DNA of 64,000 bases from Chryseobacterium sp. G0186 (lineage in GTDB: Bacteria; Bacteroidota; Bacteroidia; Flavobacteriales; Weeksellaceae): assembly GCF_003815675.1 (NCBI RefSeq), contig NZ_CP033918.1:4278001-4342000 (forward strand), read 5' to 3'. How positions within the stretch are numbered: the first letter of the stretch is position 1; each line of letters opens with the position of its first letter. The notes under the pieces are model-generated. The model was not told the DNA's origin. It was given only the letters and a program-made list of their open reading frames with translations, and made no database searches. Position numbers and translations under genes: made by a program. Shown here in pieces: positions 31,395 to 40,810 of the stretch.

Positions 31395-31928
31395 ATGTCT
31401 TCGAACAGGGAAAAAAAATTGAACAAATCTGACGTCAGAACGGGCATTTGGAAGTTTATCCTTTCATTTGCTGTATTGTCTGTGGTATCCTTTGGTTGTC
31501 TATATCTCTTCTTCAAGAGTTATGATATACAGCGAGAAGGGATTACCAGAGAAGCTGAAAACTACAAGGAACTGATGCAACGAAGTGACTTGCTGAAGGA
31601 ACACATAGACGAGATTTATAGCAGAATGACTCAGCTTGATATGAACAAGGTAGAGAATGATGTTTTTCTCAGAACCAGTATCATGGATAATGTGAGGAAC
31701 GCTAAAAGCATCATGGGCAAAGACAGTATCGGAAGTTTTAAGCATTATGCCACTCTAATGAAACAGATAGAACCTATGATCAATCTGAAAACAAAGATTA
31801 TAGGGGTAGAGTATAAAAAGAAAACCGTACTCAGAGACCTGGCGGAATGTATGGGTAAAGTGGGAAGAGCAAATAATGAACTTAGAAAGGATCCTACAAG
31901 AAACTTTACAGGAGGTAGAAGAAGATAA
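31395..31928 (+). CDS. T6SSiii inner-membrane coiled-coil protein (TssO/TssQ-like)
   Basis: A 177-residue protein: a short cytosolic N-terminus rich in lysine (MSSNREKKLNKSDVRTGIW), one membrane helix (about 22-40, ILSFAVLSVVSFGCLYLFF), and a periplasmic coiled-coil-like body with a basic tail. The family is one of the small single-pass proteins (TssO, TssQ) that replace TssL/M in the Bacteroidota T6SSiii membrane complex. I use ATG 31395; the longer upstream frame starts at a non-ATG codon. TssO and TssQ cannot be separated by eye, so no symbol is given. Confidence 0.65.
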   Translation: MSSNREKKLNKSDVRTGIWKFILSFAVLSVVSFGCLYLFFKSYDIQREGITREAENYKELMQRSDLLKEHIDEIYSRMTQLDMNKVENDVFLRTSIMDNVRNAKSIMGKDSIGSFKHYATLMKQIEPMINLKTKIIGVEYKKKTVLRDLAECMGKVGRANNELRKDPTRNFTGGRRR

Positions 31929-31940
31929 AAAAGAAAAGAT

Positions 31941-32465
31941 ATGCAAGGACACATTACACTATCTAAGAAAGAAAGGCATTATCAGTTTTTTTATTTAATA
32001 CTGATGCTTGTGACGGCCCTATTGTTTTTAGGGATTATCTTTTTAAAAGGTTTTGAATCCCCATTTTCTGATGAAGACGTAAGAGGAATTCAGAATCTTG
32101 AACAGAAAGCAGAGTTTGAACAACACCAAAAAGTAATCATGCCCATCATGGACAGTACTTACGCTATGATTACTAAGCTTACCGATGAGACTCCACAGCC
32201 TTTTGTGGAAAATAATATCTTTGTAGGCGTTAACGACCTTAATGGCTATTTTAAAGGCTATGATATTGTTGACGTCCGAAAAGACGCCTATCCACAGATT
32301 GCTAAATTTTATAAGATGTATTATGAAGATAAAAAGGTAATCTCAACGACCTCAGAAGACATCAAAAGATTTGAAAAACAGGTTGAAGAATGCAGAATAG
32401 GCTTTAAGGATAAACAGGATAAGCTTTATCAGCGCGAAAGTGCTCTGAAAGCTCGTACTCAGTAA
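31941..32465 (+). CDS. tssO: T6SSiii inner-membrane protein TssO
   Basis: A 174-residue single-pass protein with the same plan as the previous gene: cytosolic KKERHYQFFY, membrane helix about 16-38 (LILMLVTALLFLGIIFLKG), then a periplasmic part with coiled-coil ends (RFEKQVEECRIGFKDKQDKL). It begins 12 bp after the preceding stop codon, so both are co-transcribed. The residue pattern around PFSDEDVRGIQNLEQKAEFE resembles TssO proteins; the symbol is tentative. These proteins probably anchor the sheath/baseplate complex to the envelope in T6SSiii. Confidence 0.6.
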   Translation: MQGHITLSKKERHYQFFYLILMLVTALLFLGIIFLKGFESPFSDEDVRGIQNLEQKAEFEQHQKVIMPIMDSTYAMITKLTDETPQPFVENNIFVGVNDLNGYFKGYDIVDVRKDAYPQIAKFYKMYYEDKKVISTTSEDIKRFEKQVEECRIGFKDKQDKLYQRESALKARTQ

Positions 32466-32516
32466 TCCAAAAATAAATGTAAGAACTTTAAATAAAACAC
32501 ATCACAATTATTAACT

Positions 32517-33428
32517 ATGAATTATTTTCAAAAGAACAAAAAGAACATTATTATCGGTGTTATTGCAACATTGCTCATTGCAGCACTCGTTGTACTGTGG
32601 CTGCAGAAAAAAGTAATCCATTCTGCTGATGATATTGTTGGGGTGGTTTATCCATCTTCACTGTCGGTAGGGGATACCCTTTTATTTGAAGATAAAACCC
32701 AGTTTGCAAAAACCAAAAGATGGAATTTCGGAGATGGGACAACTTCTGATAAAAACAGTGGAATCCACTTTTATAATAAGCCGGGATATTACCAGGTAAG
32801 TTTGATCGTTGACAACAAATACACAAAATCTTTTCCGGTAATGGTATCTGCCAGAAGCGTTAAGCAGCCGAAAGACAGTGTAAAGGCTAAAACTACCATC
32901 GAAGCACCTACACAGGCGATGCAGAATGAAAACGTACAGTTCCGTGCCGTTTCTGAAGCTTCACAGTTTGCATGGAAGTTCGGAGAAACAGGAAATACTG
33001 ATAATAAAGACAAATTGGCGATCTATTCTTATAAAAAGCCAGGAGATTATTTAGTGACTCTGTACACAGAAGAAACTCAGGAACCTATCTACCATCACAT
33101 TAAAATTCTTCCGGCCTATAACTCTCTTGAACAAGAGGAAGTATCGGTAGAAGATTCTTATGCAAAAATTGATAACGACTTTAAATATCACCTGCAGCAG
33201 ATTGCCAATGGAAACAGTTTCAATATGCATTACAATTATCTGTTGAAAACTTATCTGTGTAACAATGAAAATACAGTTGTAAAGGTGAATGAAAGTAAAG
33301 TGAATAACTTCTACATGTATTGTGCCGGTCTTCAGTTCGATAAAAATACTGTGATCCAAACTGTAAAGGTAAATTTAGATGATACACAAAACTGTGTAAC
33401 GAAAGTAGATATAAACCAAAGCAAATAA
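32517..33428 (+). CDS. tssP: T6SSiii protein TssP (PKD-domain, membrane-anchored)
   Basis: A 303-residue protein with an N-terminal membrane anchor (about 9-28) and two PKD-like beta sandwiches on the periplasmic side: residues about 42-115, with the PKD signature WNFGDGTTSDKNSGIHFYNK then PGYYQVSLIV, and about 125-200, with FAWKFGETGNTDNKD then PGDYLVTLYT. The C-terminal ~100 residues form a separate domain. TssP is a T6SSiii-specific membrane-complex component. The order TssO-like, TssO, TssP, TssR matches the known Bacteroidota cluster. Confidence 0.8.
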   Translation: MNYFQKNKKNIIIGVIATLLIAALVVLWLQKKVIHSADDIVGVVYPSSLSVGDTLLFEDKTQFAKTKRWNFGDGTTSDKNSGIHFYNKPGYYQVSLIVDNKYTKSFPVMVSARSVKQPKDSVKAKTTIEAPTQAMQNENVQFRAVSEASQFAWKFGETGNTDNKDKLAIYSYKKPGDYLVTLYTEETQEPIYHHIKILPAYNSLEQEEVSVEDSYAKIDNDFKYHLQQIANGNSFNMHYNYLLKTYLCNNENTVVKVNESKVNNFYMYCAGLQFDKNTVIQTVKVNLDDTQNCVTKVDINQSK

Positions 33429-33476
33429 TACCGTCCGGTTTTTTCGGATGAGCCAATCATAAAAAGATAAAATAGG

Positions 33477-35882
33477 ATGAAAAATAAATTTCCTCTAGCA
33501 GCATATTACATAGGATTATCAGTATTGTTGACGAGTTGCCAGGTAAAGCTTCCGTCCAAGAGAACTCCAGAGCCATCCCAATATGGGCAGGTAGATAATT
33601 CACCGGTAGTCAATGGCTATCCTAAAAAAGCAGTTCCATGGATTGTTATTTCAGACAGATCAAGAAATACAGCTTACCTGGATAAAGATGATGAAAAATC
33701 ATACAAAGAAGTGAAATTCTTAGAACCCTTGATGGTTTTAAAACATAGAGACGGAATGGTAAAGGTAGCGGAATATGTTCCGGATGCCTTAATGAAAAAA
33801 GTTTCGTCAAAATCCGTTAAAACATACGGATGGATCCCTGAATCTGAACTATTGCTATGGAACAACTCTTTAAAAAGTGAGAGAACAGGATATCCTGTAA
33901 GAGTGGCAGTAGTACCTAACAACAGTGAAGTCATTAAAAGTGCCGAAAGATACTATAAAAATGACTCCATCATGGTGTTCAACTCACCAAGTCTTATTGA
34001 AACAGCCAATGTTAAGATTCCTAACGGCCAGATGGTATATGTTTACAAGCAGGCAGAGAACAACAAAAGATTCTTAGTAGGTAAAAAACCATCTGTTGAT
34101 ATAGACAGTATCGGTAAAGGCCTTTACGGATGGGTAAGTTCCAATGTGATCTCTACATGGGGAGAACGTTCAGCTGTGAAACTTAAGAATACAACAGGAA
34201 TTAGCGAATCTGAATTAGGAATTCACGAAGGATACCCTGGAGGATCAGGTTCTGACGCTGAAAACAAAACAGCAATTCTTCTTACAGATGTTAATAAAAG
34301 AAAGCCGTTGGAAAATATTTTCCCTGTAACACTGGCTTTAAACGAAACTCCAACTCCGAATTCCAAGACAAAGTATTTTACCAATATCCTGGATTACAGT
34401 AAAAACTATGTGTTTAATGTGTTGGGAGAACCTATCTATTTCGACCGTTACAGAGAGATCACAGATAGAGATAAAAATATTAATATCGTATTTGCATTAG
34501 ATGTAAGCGCAGGAAATGCTCCTTATGCTCCTATTGTAAAATCATTATTACAGGATCTGCAGCTTAGATTTGAAAAACCATCTTATTTTAACAACATCAA
34601 ATACGGTGTGGTCTTATATAAAAACAACCCTTGTGGAAATAACCTTTCCGTATCTAACCTAAGTACTGATTATAGTAAAATAACAACATTTATTGATCAG
34701 AAGACCAATGAAATGAACTGTAACAGCACCAGTGGTTATCAGCCCGTAGGAGAGGCTCTTTCTGCAGCAGGAAATCTTCTTTCCAATGTTCCGGATGAAA
34801 CCAATATTGTAGTGACTGTAGGGACGTCTGCTAACCAAAGCGGAAATATGTACAGTGTGATTGGTTCCCTTACTCAGGCTCAGGCAAGACTCATCATGTT
34901 CCAGACAAGTGCAAGATCTTCAGATACCTATAATGACTTCGTATTGATGGCAGAAAATGTTGTTACCAATACAGCCAAAAATATTGCTGAACTTAAAAAA
35001 CAAAAGATCATCAACCAGTCAGATGTTCTTACCAAGAACAACTTCAGTCTGGTAGAGGGAGATGCAGGATTCTTCTCATTGGCTTATCCTAAACAGAGTA
35101 TGTCTCAGGGATTTGTTATTTTCCCTAAAAAAGGAGATGTAGCGACACCAGGATTCCTGAAAAAATCTGTTGACAGTCTTATTGCACAGGTTACTTTAGA
35201 CAATCAGAATGTAGATAAATCACTTAATGAATATTTCCACTCCTCTGTAGGGGCAGGAAAGACAGATGTTGATTTAAAATATAAATATCTGTACCCAGGG
35301 CTTACCAACCCGGTTTCTGCAGGGATTGCTGCCCAGTTGATCAACTATGGAAACCCGTTCCTGGTAAAAGGATACATTCCAAAAGAATTGAAAGAGTATA
35401 CTCCCGGGATAGAAAAGGGAATCCTTATTTCTGAAGCCGAGTATGATAACTTAAAGGCCTTCTACACAGAAGTATATAAAAATACAGGTGCCGAAAGAGC
35501 AGACTTTAACCAGGCAAGAGCCGTAAAGGAATATGTAAGACTATTGAAGAAATACAATCCTACCATCAAATTCCTTGATAAAGGAGATCTTTATGAATTG
35601 CCAATGTCATATGCGATCGGAATAAGTACAGGATTTGACCTTTCCGAAGAAGAGCTGATGGCTAAGTATAAGCTGAAAGGATGGAAAAAATCTAAGATTG
35701 TTCCTAATGAAACTGTAAGAACTTATTTCCGTCACTACAAAGATCTGGCAGAAAGAATGCTTACCCACAGAAATAACCCTGCGGTGAAGATTCAGCAAAA
35801 CGGACAGACATTCTATTGGCTTAACGAGTATTTTACTCCTACAAGACTTCCAACAGAAGCGCCGGAATATACCAAACATTAA
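33477..35882 (+). CDS. tssR: T6SSiii lipoprotein TssR
   Basis: An 801-residue lipoprotein (lipobox LLTSC, Cys21) with SH3-like segments near the start (KVAEYVPDALMKKV, GWIPESELLLWN), a von Willebrand A-like region in the middle (NIVFALDVSAGNAPYAPIVK, about 335-500), and a C-terminal domain of TssR type. It is T6SSiii-specific, probably outer-membrane or periplasmic, and is thought to substitute for TssJ-like functions. It ends the tssO-tssR transcript; a terminator follows. Confidence 0.85.
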   Translation: MKNKFPLAAYYIGLSVLLTSCQVKLPSKRTPEPSQYGQVDNSPVVNGYPKKAVPWIVISDRSRNTAYLDKDDEKSYKEVKFLEPLMVLKHRDGMVKVAEYVPDALMKKVSSKSVKTYGWIPESELLLWNNSLKSERTGYPVRVAVVPNNSEVIKSAERYYKNDSIMVFNSPSLIETANVKIPNGQMVYVYKQAENNKRFLVGKKPSVDIDSIGKGLYGWVSSNVISTWGERSAVKLKNTTGISESELGIHEGYPGGSGSDAENKTAILLTDVNKRKPLENIFPVTLALNETPTPNSKTKYFTNILDYSKNYVFNVLGEPIYFDRYREITDRDKNINIVFALDVSAGNAPYAPIVKSLLQDLQLRFEKPSYFNNIKYGVVLYKNNPCGNNLSVSNLSTDYSKITTFIDQKTNEMNCNSTSGYQPVGEALSAAGNLLSNVPDETNIVVTVGTSANQSGNMYSVIGSLTQAQARLIMFQTSARSSDTYNDFVLMAENVVTNTAKNIAELKKQKIINQSDVLTKNNFSLVEGDAGFFSLAYPKQSMSQGFVIFPKKGDVATPGFLKKSVDSLIAQVTLDNQNVDKSLNEYFHSSVGAGKTDVDLKYKYLYPGLTNPVSAGIAAQLINYGNPFLVKGYIPKELKEYTPGIEKGILISEAEYDNLKAFYTEVYKNTGAERADFNQARAVKEYVRLLKKYNPTIKFLDKGDLYELPMSYAIGISTGFDLSEEELMAKYKLKGWKKSKIVPNETVRTYFRHYKDLAERMLTHRNNPAVKIQQNGQTFYWLNEYFTPTRLPTEAPEYTKH

Positions 35883-36234
35883 TTGTTAGTTTTTATAATA
35901 TGAAAAGCAGAAGTAATTGTACTTCTGCTTTTTTTTGTATAGGAAACCTAAGTTTGAACCTCAGAAAATTCAATCTTAAAAGGGGGTGTATTTCTCTTTT
36001 AAGTGTAAAAAAGGGGTTGTTATTTAAAAATGAAAATAATGTAAAATGCTTTATTGGTAGTAGTTATGAGGGTGTTTATAAATCCAGTATCGTAGAATTA
36101 CTACAAAAAGTCGTAGAACTACTACAATTTTTCAGATTTATGTTTAAAAGTTTTTTTTACCAAAAAAGAGCCTCTATATTTGCTACACAATCACTGAATC
36201 ACAAAATATTACTAACGATTAAAATTTACAAATC
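35883..36234 (+). promoter_or_regulatory. hcp1 leader module (copy A of three)
   Basis: The 352-bp gap starts with the tssR terminator (35900-35937), then an AT-rich stretch, then the hcp leader. The leader has two boxes, TCGTAGAATTACTAC (36090) and TCGTAGAACTACTAC (36111), exactly 21 bp apart, followed by ACAATTTTTCAGATTTA and a -7 box TATATTTG at 36175-36182. The ATG is 60 bp further on. Next is a 5' UTR ending TTAACGATTAAAATTTACAA-like, at about 36203-36230. Copies at 45377 and 51880 keep the same order and spacing. The boxes lie about 60-100 bp upstream of the expected start of transcription, as for an activator site. Confidence 0.75.
35900..35937 (+). terminator. tssR terminator
   Basis: The arms AAAAGCAGAAGTA and TACTTCTGCTTTT, with a short loop (ATTG), are followed by a T-run. 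It ends the tssO-tssR transcription unit, so hcp1 depends on its own promoter. Confidence 0.85.
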
Positions 36235-36642
36235 ATGGCAGAAAGAAATTCGAGAGGAATCTTAAAATTCAACAACGGAGAAGGGCAGAAATTATTAAAG
36301 ATGAACTACAGCGTATCCAGATCTACAGATGTATCAGGACGTGTAGCATCAGACCCTTCCAATGCATTGATCAAGGTTACAGTAGAAGCTACTGAAAAAT
36401 CTGATATTCTTGAAAGCTTGCTAAACGGAAAATATAAGCCTACAGTAGGAGAGATTACTTTTAATAAGTCTCACGAAGAAGGGACACTAATCACTTTGAA
36501 CTGGCAAAATGGATACGTAATCCAACATCAGGTTGATTTTGATGCTATCGACAGCAACAGTATGTTGATCAGCTTCGTCATCAGTGCTGAAACGATCGGG
36601 TATGGTACTTCTGAGTATGCAGGACTTTGGCCAACTAGCTAA
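36235..36642 (+). CDS. tssD: Hcp tube protein (TssD), copy 1
   Basis: A 135-residue Hcp of the Bacteroidota TssD type (MAERNSRGILKFNNGEGQKL). It forms the stacked hexameric rings of the T6SS inner tube and is exported on contraction. It differs from copies 2 and 3 at a few sites (IGYGTSEYAGLWPTS at the C-terminus, two residues shorter). There is a conserved block ESLLNGKYKPTVGEITFNKS. Three near-identical Hcp proteins in one island can supply several effector loads. A terminator at 36669-36708 precedes vgrG1, so it is transcribed separately. Confidence 0.95.
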   Translation: MAERNSRGILKFNNGEGQKLLKMNYSVSRSTDVSGRVASDPSNALIKVTVEATEKSDILESLLNGKYKPTVGEITFNKSHEEGTLITLNWQNGYVIQHQVDFDAIDSNSMLISFVISAETIGYGTSEYAGLWPTS

Positions 36643-36668
36643 CATTATACACATTATCAACATTCATA

Positions 36669-36708
36669 CAAAAAAAAGACTGTCCCTATTAAAGGCGGTC
36701 TTTTTTTG
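36669..36708 (+). terminator. hcp1 terminator
   Basis: The arms GACTGTCC and GGCGGTC (imperfect) flank CTATTAAA and are surrounded by A7 and T7 tracts. It isolates the hcp1 transcript from vgrG1. Confidence 0.75.
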
Positions 36709-36814
36709 CCTAGGATGAATGATATATTTTGATTGTTTTATCTTATATCATATTGATATTGTGGCTATTTTGTAAAATATTGCTATCTTTAAAACTAAAC
36801 CAAACACAAAGCAT

Positions 36815-38746
36815 ATGAAAACCGAATCACAAACAAGAGGTTCTTCATTCCGGCCATCACAAAATGCAGACGGAATATCAGAAAACCACCATGCAGGCAT
36901 TAACCGGCTGGTCAAACTTTCACTGGTGGTAGAGGGTAAAATCATCAAGTACTACAAGCATTTCACCCTTAAGCAAAAAGCAAGTAACCACCATGAATTC
37001 AGCCTTACCCTTGCCCATGACGCATTAGGAGGCAGGCAGAGCCATACCCTTGAAGAAGCCAATAAATTCTTAGGAAAACGCCTTACTGTGGTTATTTCCT
37101 ATAAAGATATTGAACAAAGCCCTGAAAGAAATTTTGTAGGAATCATTACCAAGGTAGGATTCAGTCAGGAAAAAATGAGCCTTGGAAACATTGTTCTTTC
37201 CGGCTATAGTCCAACCATATTGTTGGATGGTGCTCCTCATATTCAAAGCTTTGGAGGAACGCAGCCTGTCAATATGGGGATCATTGCTGAGGAGGTAATT
37301 AAGCAGGGAATAGATAAAAGTCGTTTTGATATAAGAGTAGATGCCAATGATTACTCCCAGATTATCTACAGCAGCCAATACAACGAGACCCATTATAATT
37401 ACCTTGCCAGAATGGCTGAGGCCTACGGTGAACAATTCTATTATGATGGAGAAGTATTACACTTCGGGAAACTTCCACAGCAGAATAAGCCTATAAAGCT
37501 GATCTACGGAAGCAATGCTGATGATATCAGGGTAGAATTAAAAGCAGTTCATACAAAGCCACAATACTACGGATATAACAGCAGTAAAAATGAAAAATTA
37601 ACATCCGGAGAAACACCCGTTAGTCATTTAGGAGATCTTGCTAAAACAGCCTACGGGCATAACGAAAAAATATATAAAACTCCGGCTCTTCAGGTAGCCC
37701 CGATTAAGGCGTCTACCCATTTGGATGTTGAAAACTCTCAAAGAAGTACCTCAGGTAGTGAAGCGGTGAGTGTATTTTCAGTTTCCGGTTCCACTACCGT
37801 ACCTTTCTTACATCCCGGATGTGTCGTAGATATTCACATGAGAAAACCGGACAGCAATGAAACATCTTACTTTACGAAAGTTATGGTGACTGATGTTGTT
37901 CATGAAATTGATACCATAGGACACTACAAAGGAAGTTTTGAATCCATTGCTGCCGATACAGGATTTTTACCTAAACCCGATTTTACCTTACCTATAGCTC
38001 AGCCACAGATTGCAACGGTAATAGCCAATGCCGATCCAGAGGGGCAAGGGAGAGTTCAGGTAAGATTCGATTGGCAGATGAATGATACCACCCACTTTGT
38101 AAGGGTAATGAGTCCGGACGCCGGAGGAACCGATCAAATTACTCAAAACCGAGGATATGTAGCAATTCCTGAAATAGGAGACCAGGTAATGGTTAATTTT
38201 GTTCACAGCCATCCTGATCGTCCCTTTGTAATGGGAGGAATGTTTCATGGAGGAATAGGACTGGGAGGAGGAGCAGACAATCGTGTAAAATCCATTCAGA
38301 CCAGAAGTGGGCACAGAATTGTTTTCACAGAAGATGAAAGTATCATCATCACCGATAAAAGCGGTAATGAAATTCATTTAGATACTACAGGAAGTAACAT
38401 CAACATAACTGCACCGGAAACAATGACCCTGAACTGTAGGAATATGAACATTAATGTGGGAGAAAACATGACGACAACAGTAGGTATGAATAAATCAAAC
38501 AGCATTGGCATGAACAATACGGAAAGTGTAGGAGCTATGAAGATGACCTCTGTAGTTGGGGATGCAAGCATGTTTATTACCGGTAAGCTTACAGAAATGA
38601 TTGATGGTGATGTTCACAGCGAAACAAAAAAGGAAAGAAATGAAGTCAGTGAAAAAGACATGAATATTCAATCCAGCAAATTTGTTCACAAACATGCCCA
38701 GGAAGAAGTACAAAACAATAGTGGTGAAAAATCAAAATCACATTAA
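36815..38746 (+). CDS. vgrG: VgrG spike protein (TssI), copy 1
   Basis: A 643-residue VgrG. The N-terminal gp27-like part covers about 1-380 (INRLVKLSLVVEGKIIKYYK, ETHYNYLARMAEAYGEQFYY). The gp5-like OB-fold covers about 400-500 (NADPEGQGRVQVRFDWQ, PDRPFVMGGMFHGG). The C-terminal part (about 510-643) is a needle-like beta-helix with G-N-x-repeat character (TVGMNKSNSIGMNNTESVG) and a charged end. A TATCTTTA near 36785-36792 is a weak -7 box. Its stop codon is 3 bp before the metalloprotease ATG (38750), so the effector is translationally linked to VgrG1. Confidence 0.95.
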   Translation: MKTESQTRGSSFRPSQNADGISENHHAGINRLVKLSLVVEGKIIKYYKHFTLKQKASNHHEFSLTLAHDALGGRQSHTLEEANKFLGKRLTVVISYKDIEQSPERNFVGIITKVGFSQEKMSLGNIVLSGYSPTILLDGAPHIQSFGGTQPVNMGIIAEEVIKQGIDKSRFDIRVDANDYSQIIYSSQYNETHYNYLARMAEAYGEQFYYDGEVLHFGKLPQQNKPIKLIYGSNADDIRVELKAVHTKPQYYGYNSSKNEKLTSGETPVSHLGDLAKTAYGHNEKIYKTPALQVAPIKASTHLDVENSQRSTSGSEAVSVFSVSGSTTVPFLHPGCVVDIHMRKPDSNETSYFTKVMVTDVVHEIDTIGHYKGSFESIAADTGFLPKPDFTLPIAQPQIATVIANADPEGQGRVQVRFDWQMNDTTHFVRVMSPDAGGTDQITQNRGYVAIPEIGDQVMVNFVHSHPDRPFVMGGMFHGGIGLGGGADNRVKSIQTRSGHRIVFTEDESIIITDKSGNEIHLDTTGSNINITAPETMTLNCRNMNINVGENMTTTVGMNKSNSIGMNNTESVGAMKMTSVVGDASMFITGKLTEMIDGDVHSETKKERNEVSEKDMNIQSSKFVHKHAQEEVQNNSGEKSKSH

Positions 38747-38749
38747 GCC

Positions 38750-40090
38750 ATGAGCAGAACGAGAATTGTAAAAGGTACCTATACCAAGATTTCTCATGAA
38801 GGCCATAGCATGTATTCTAATGCAAATATTATAACCAATGCTGGATCAGCTGTAACAGAAACAGGTGAACAGGATGGGGTTAGCTATGGAGATCCTAAAA
38901 ATCCGCCTGCCGGAGAAATTAAGGCAAAATGTATCGTTATGTTTAGACCTCACGCCAATTGGAGTGGGGAATTTGGCTTTGACTGGCTAAGAGCAGGAGA
39001 TACCGGAACGAAAGGAGATACATGGTATAGAAATATCGTGGGAAAATATAGAAACCCTACGACAAAGGCACTACAGCAAATATATTCAAACGGTACATTT
39101 ATTAAGGAAGCTGCAGAATATGACAAGCTTTTGAATAAGTTCAATAACATGACCATCTTTTGGAAACCCAAAGTGAATCAGAAACCTTACCTGTATCCTG
39201 TTCCTTATATGACCATGTATAATGGAAGCACGCAAAAACTATCATTGAAGGTGGAGATTGAAGAAGTGCCTAAAAAACTTACCATCGTACATCTTAAAAG
39301 CAATGGAGATAAAAATGAATACTTTAAATTTAATACCAGTCAGATCACTATAAAAAAAGGAAAGTATACCCTGGATAACTTTCTTGAGATCACTTGTTTA
39401 AGATCATTCAGCAGAGATCAGATTATTGAAGTATGGGCAGATGACACGGTTTGCGGTAAACTAAAGATTCTGGCCAATGATTCAGCGAGTCAAAGACAAG
39501 GTAAGGTATTGTTTGTTAGGGTTATTTCATCATCCGGAACAGGAAGTACAACCGGAGAATCAGAAAGACTAAAGAACTATATGAAGCAGGCCTATATCAA
39601 TGTTGATGTAAAGAGTTTAAATATTAACCTTTCCAATGATGCCAACTTTATCCCAAAGCTGAGAAGCAATAGAGGAATTCATCAATATCTGGATGCTAAA
39701 TTGAGAAGTGCTAAATTTCCGGATGGAAGCGTTGTAGGAAGCAGATATGATGATTTTTACAGGGTTTATTTTATCTCTGAGGTGATACATCTGGCTAGTG
39801 GAGGCTATCTTTTGGGTCAGGCTCAGGATATTCCCTCAAAAACTGTATTTGTCCTAAACTTAAAAGATACCGCAACTACAGCAGGAGTTCCTTTTGAATC
39901 TGTAAAAACAACCGCCACCCATGAGCTGCTTCATGCTATCGGGCTGTTTCATACATTTGATAACGATGGTCCTCTCACATTCAAGAAATTTAATACAGAT
40001 AATATTATGGATTACTACTCTCCATCTACAGATATTATCGCTAAGCAAACCTATAAATGGCAATGGGATATCTTAAAAAAAATGATTTAA
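38750..40090 (+). CDS. Predicted T6SS effector: metzincin zinc protease
   Basis: A 446-residue protein with no signal peptide. It ends in a zinc-protease domain: THELLHAIGLFH (HExxHxxGxxH, residues 391-401) and a Met-turn NIMDYYSPS (Met420), the two hallmarks of metzincins. The N-terminal ~100 residues (RIVKGTYTKISHEGHSMYSN, then KCIVMFRPHANWSGEFGFDW) and a beta-rich middle (about 165-245) do not match a standard PAAR domain. I recall similar N-termini on Bacteroidota T6SS-linked proteins, so this may be a loading domain. Its ATG is 3 bp after vgrG1 and the next gene begins 2 bp after its stop, so the three are one unit. Delivery by VgrG1 is inferred. Confidence 0.75.
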   Translation: MSRTRIVKGTYTKISHEGHSMYSNANIITNAGSAVTETGEQDGVSYGDPKNPPAGEIKAKCIVMFRPHANWSGEFGFDWLRAGDTGTKGDTWYRNIVGKYRNPTTKALQQIYSNGTFIKEAAEYDKLLNKFNNMTIFWKPKVNQKPYLYPVPYMTMYNGSTQKLSLKVEIEEVPKKLTIVHLKSNGDKNEYFKFNTSQITIKKGKYTLDNFLEITCLRSFSRDQIIEVWADDTVCGKLKILANDSASQRQGKVLFVRVISSSGTGSTTGESERLKNYMKQAYINVDVKSLNINLSNDANFIPKLRSNRGIHQYLDAKLRSAKFPDGSVVGSRYDDFYRVYFISEVIHLASGGYLLGQAQDIPSKTVFVLNLKDTATTAGVPFESVKTTATHELLHAIGLFHTFDNDGPLTFKKFNTDNIMDYYSPSTDIIAKQTYKWQWDILKKMI

Positions 40091-40092
40091 TT

Positions 40093-40776
40093 ATGAAAAT
40101 AATTGTTGTATGGATTTTACTGTCTTTCTTTAATTGTAGTGATGGTAATAAAGGAAAATCGGTTTCAAAACAAAATATAACATCATCCGTAAACACCAAT
40201 TTACAAATGACAAAATTTGATATTGCTAAATATGAAGCGAATATAAAAAAAGATCCCTCTTATGAAGGATATGCTAAGGACAAAAATACGTATGTAAAAC
40301 AATACCATGTTATCAAGGACGGATATGTTGAAGATACCTATACAAAAAGCATTGTACAGAATTATGTAGAAGAAGTCATTACCAATGATAGATTGAGGGA
40401 TATATATACTTTCGACAACGCAGGTACATTGCAGTCTGTTAAACATTATTTCGGAAACAATTTAGAGATCGGAAAATGGGAGTTTTATCAGAATGGAAAC
40501 CTGGTGAAAACAGAAGACAAGGATGAACATTATGCATTCGATCTGAAAAAAGTATTACAATATGGCAAGGATAAAAAAGTAGACTTTACCAAAACGGGAG
40601 AGATCTTAAAAACACAATCCAAAAAAGACAATGCCTATGTTTGGGAAATCAATTGGAATACAGGGAAAATAGCGGGTGACGGAGAATCTTATTTATTTAA
40701 AAAGGCAATCCTTAATGGAAATACAGGAGCTGAGCTAAGTATAACAGAGTATACTTTGAATCCGCTTGCACGATAA
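40093..40776 (+). CDS. Lipoprotein, candidate immunity protein of the metzincin
   Basis: A 227-residue lipoprotein (signal peptide with lipobox LSFFNC, Cys14, then SDGNKGK). The body has MORN-like repetition (GTLQSVKHYFGNNLEIGKWE followed by FYQNGNLVKTEDKDEH). The start is ATG 40093, 2 bp after the effector stop; a longer in-frame form would overlap the effector and lack a good signal peptide. A periplasmic lipoprotein next to a secreted protease is a classic layout for a periplasm-acting toxin with its immunity protein. The function is inferred only from position and localisation. Confidence 0.65.
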   Translation: MKIIVVWILLSFFNCSDGNKGKSVSKQNITSSVNTNLQMTKFDIAKYEANIKKDPSYEGYAKDKNTYVKQYHVIKDGYVEDTYTKSIVQNYVEEVITNDRLRDIYTFDNAGTLQSVKHYFGNNLEIGKWEFYQNGNLVKTEDKDEHYAFDLKKVLQYGKDKKVDFTKTGEILKTQSKKDNAYVWEINWNTGKIAGDGESYLFKKAILNGNTGAELSITEYTLNPLAR

Positions 40777-40810
40777 CATAAAGTTCATTATTTGATTAAA
40801 ATGATTGCCA

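Noticed and set aside
35900..36265. A plus-strand frame across the hcp1 leader that overlaps the hcp1 start and has a similar partner at 45286-45552
   Set aside because: The two predicted peptides match because the leader DNA is nearly identical. The frame is broken in the third leader copy by indels, and it overlaps a regulatory region, so the similarity is at DNA level, not protein level.
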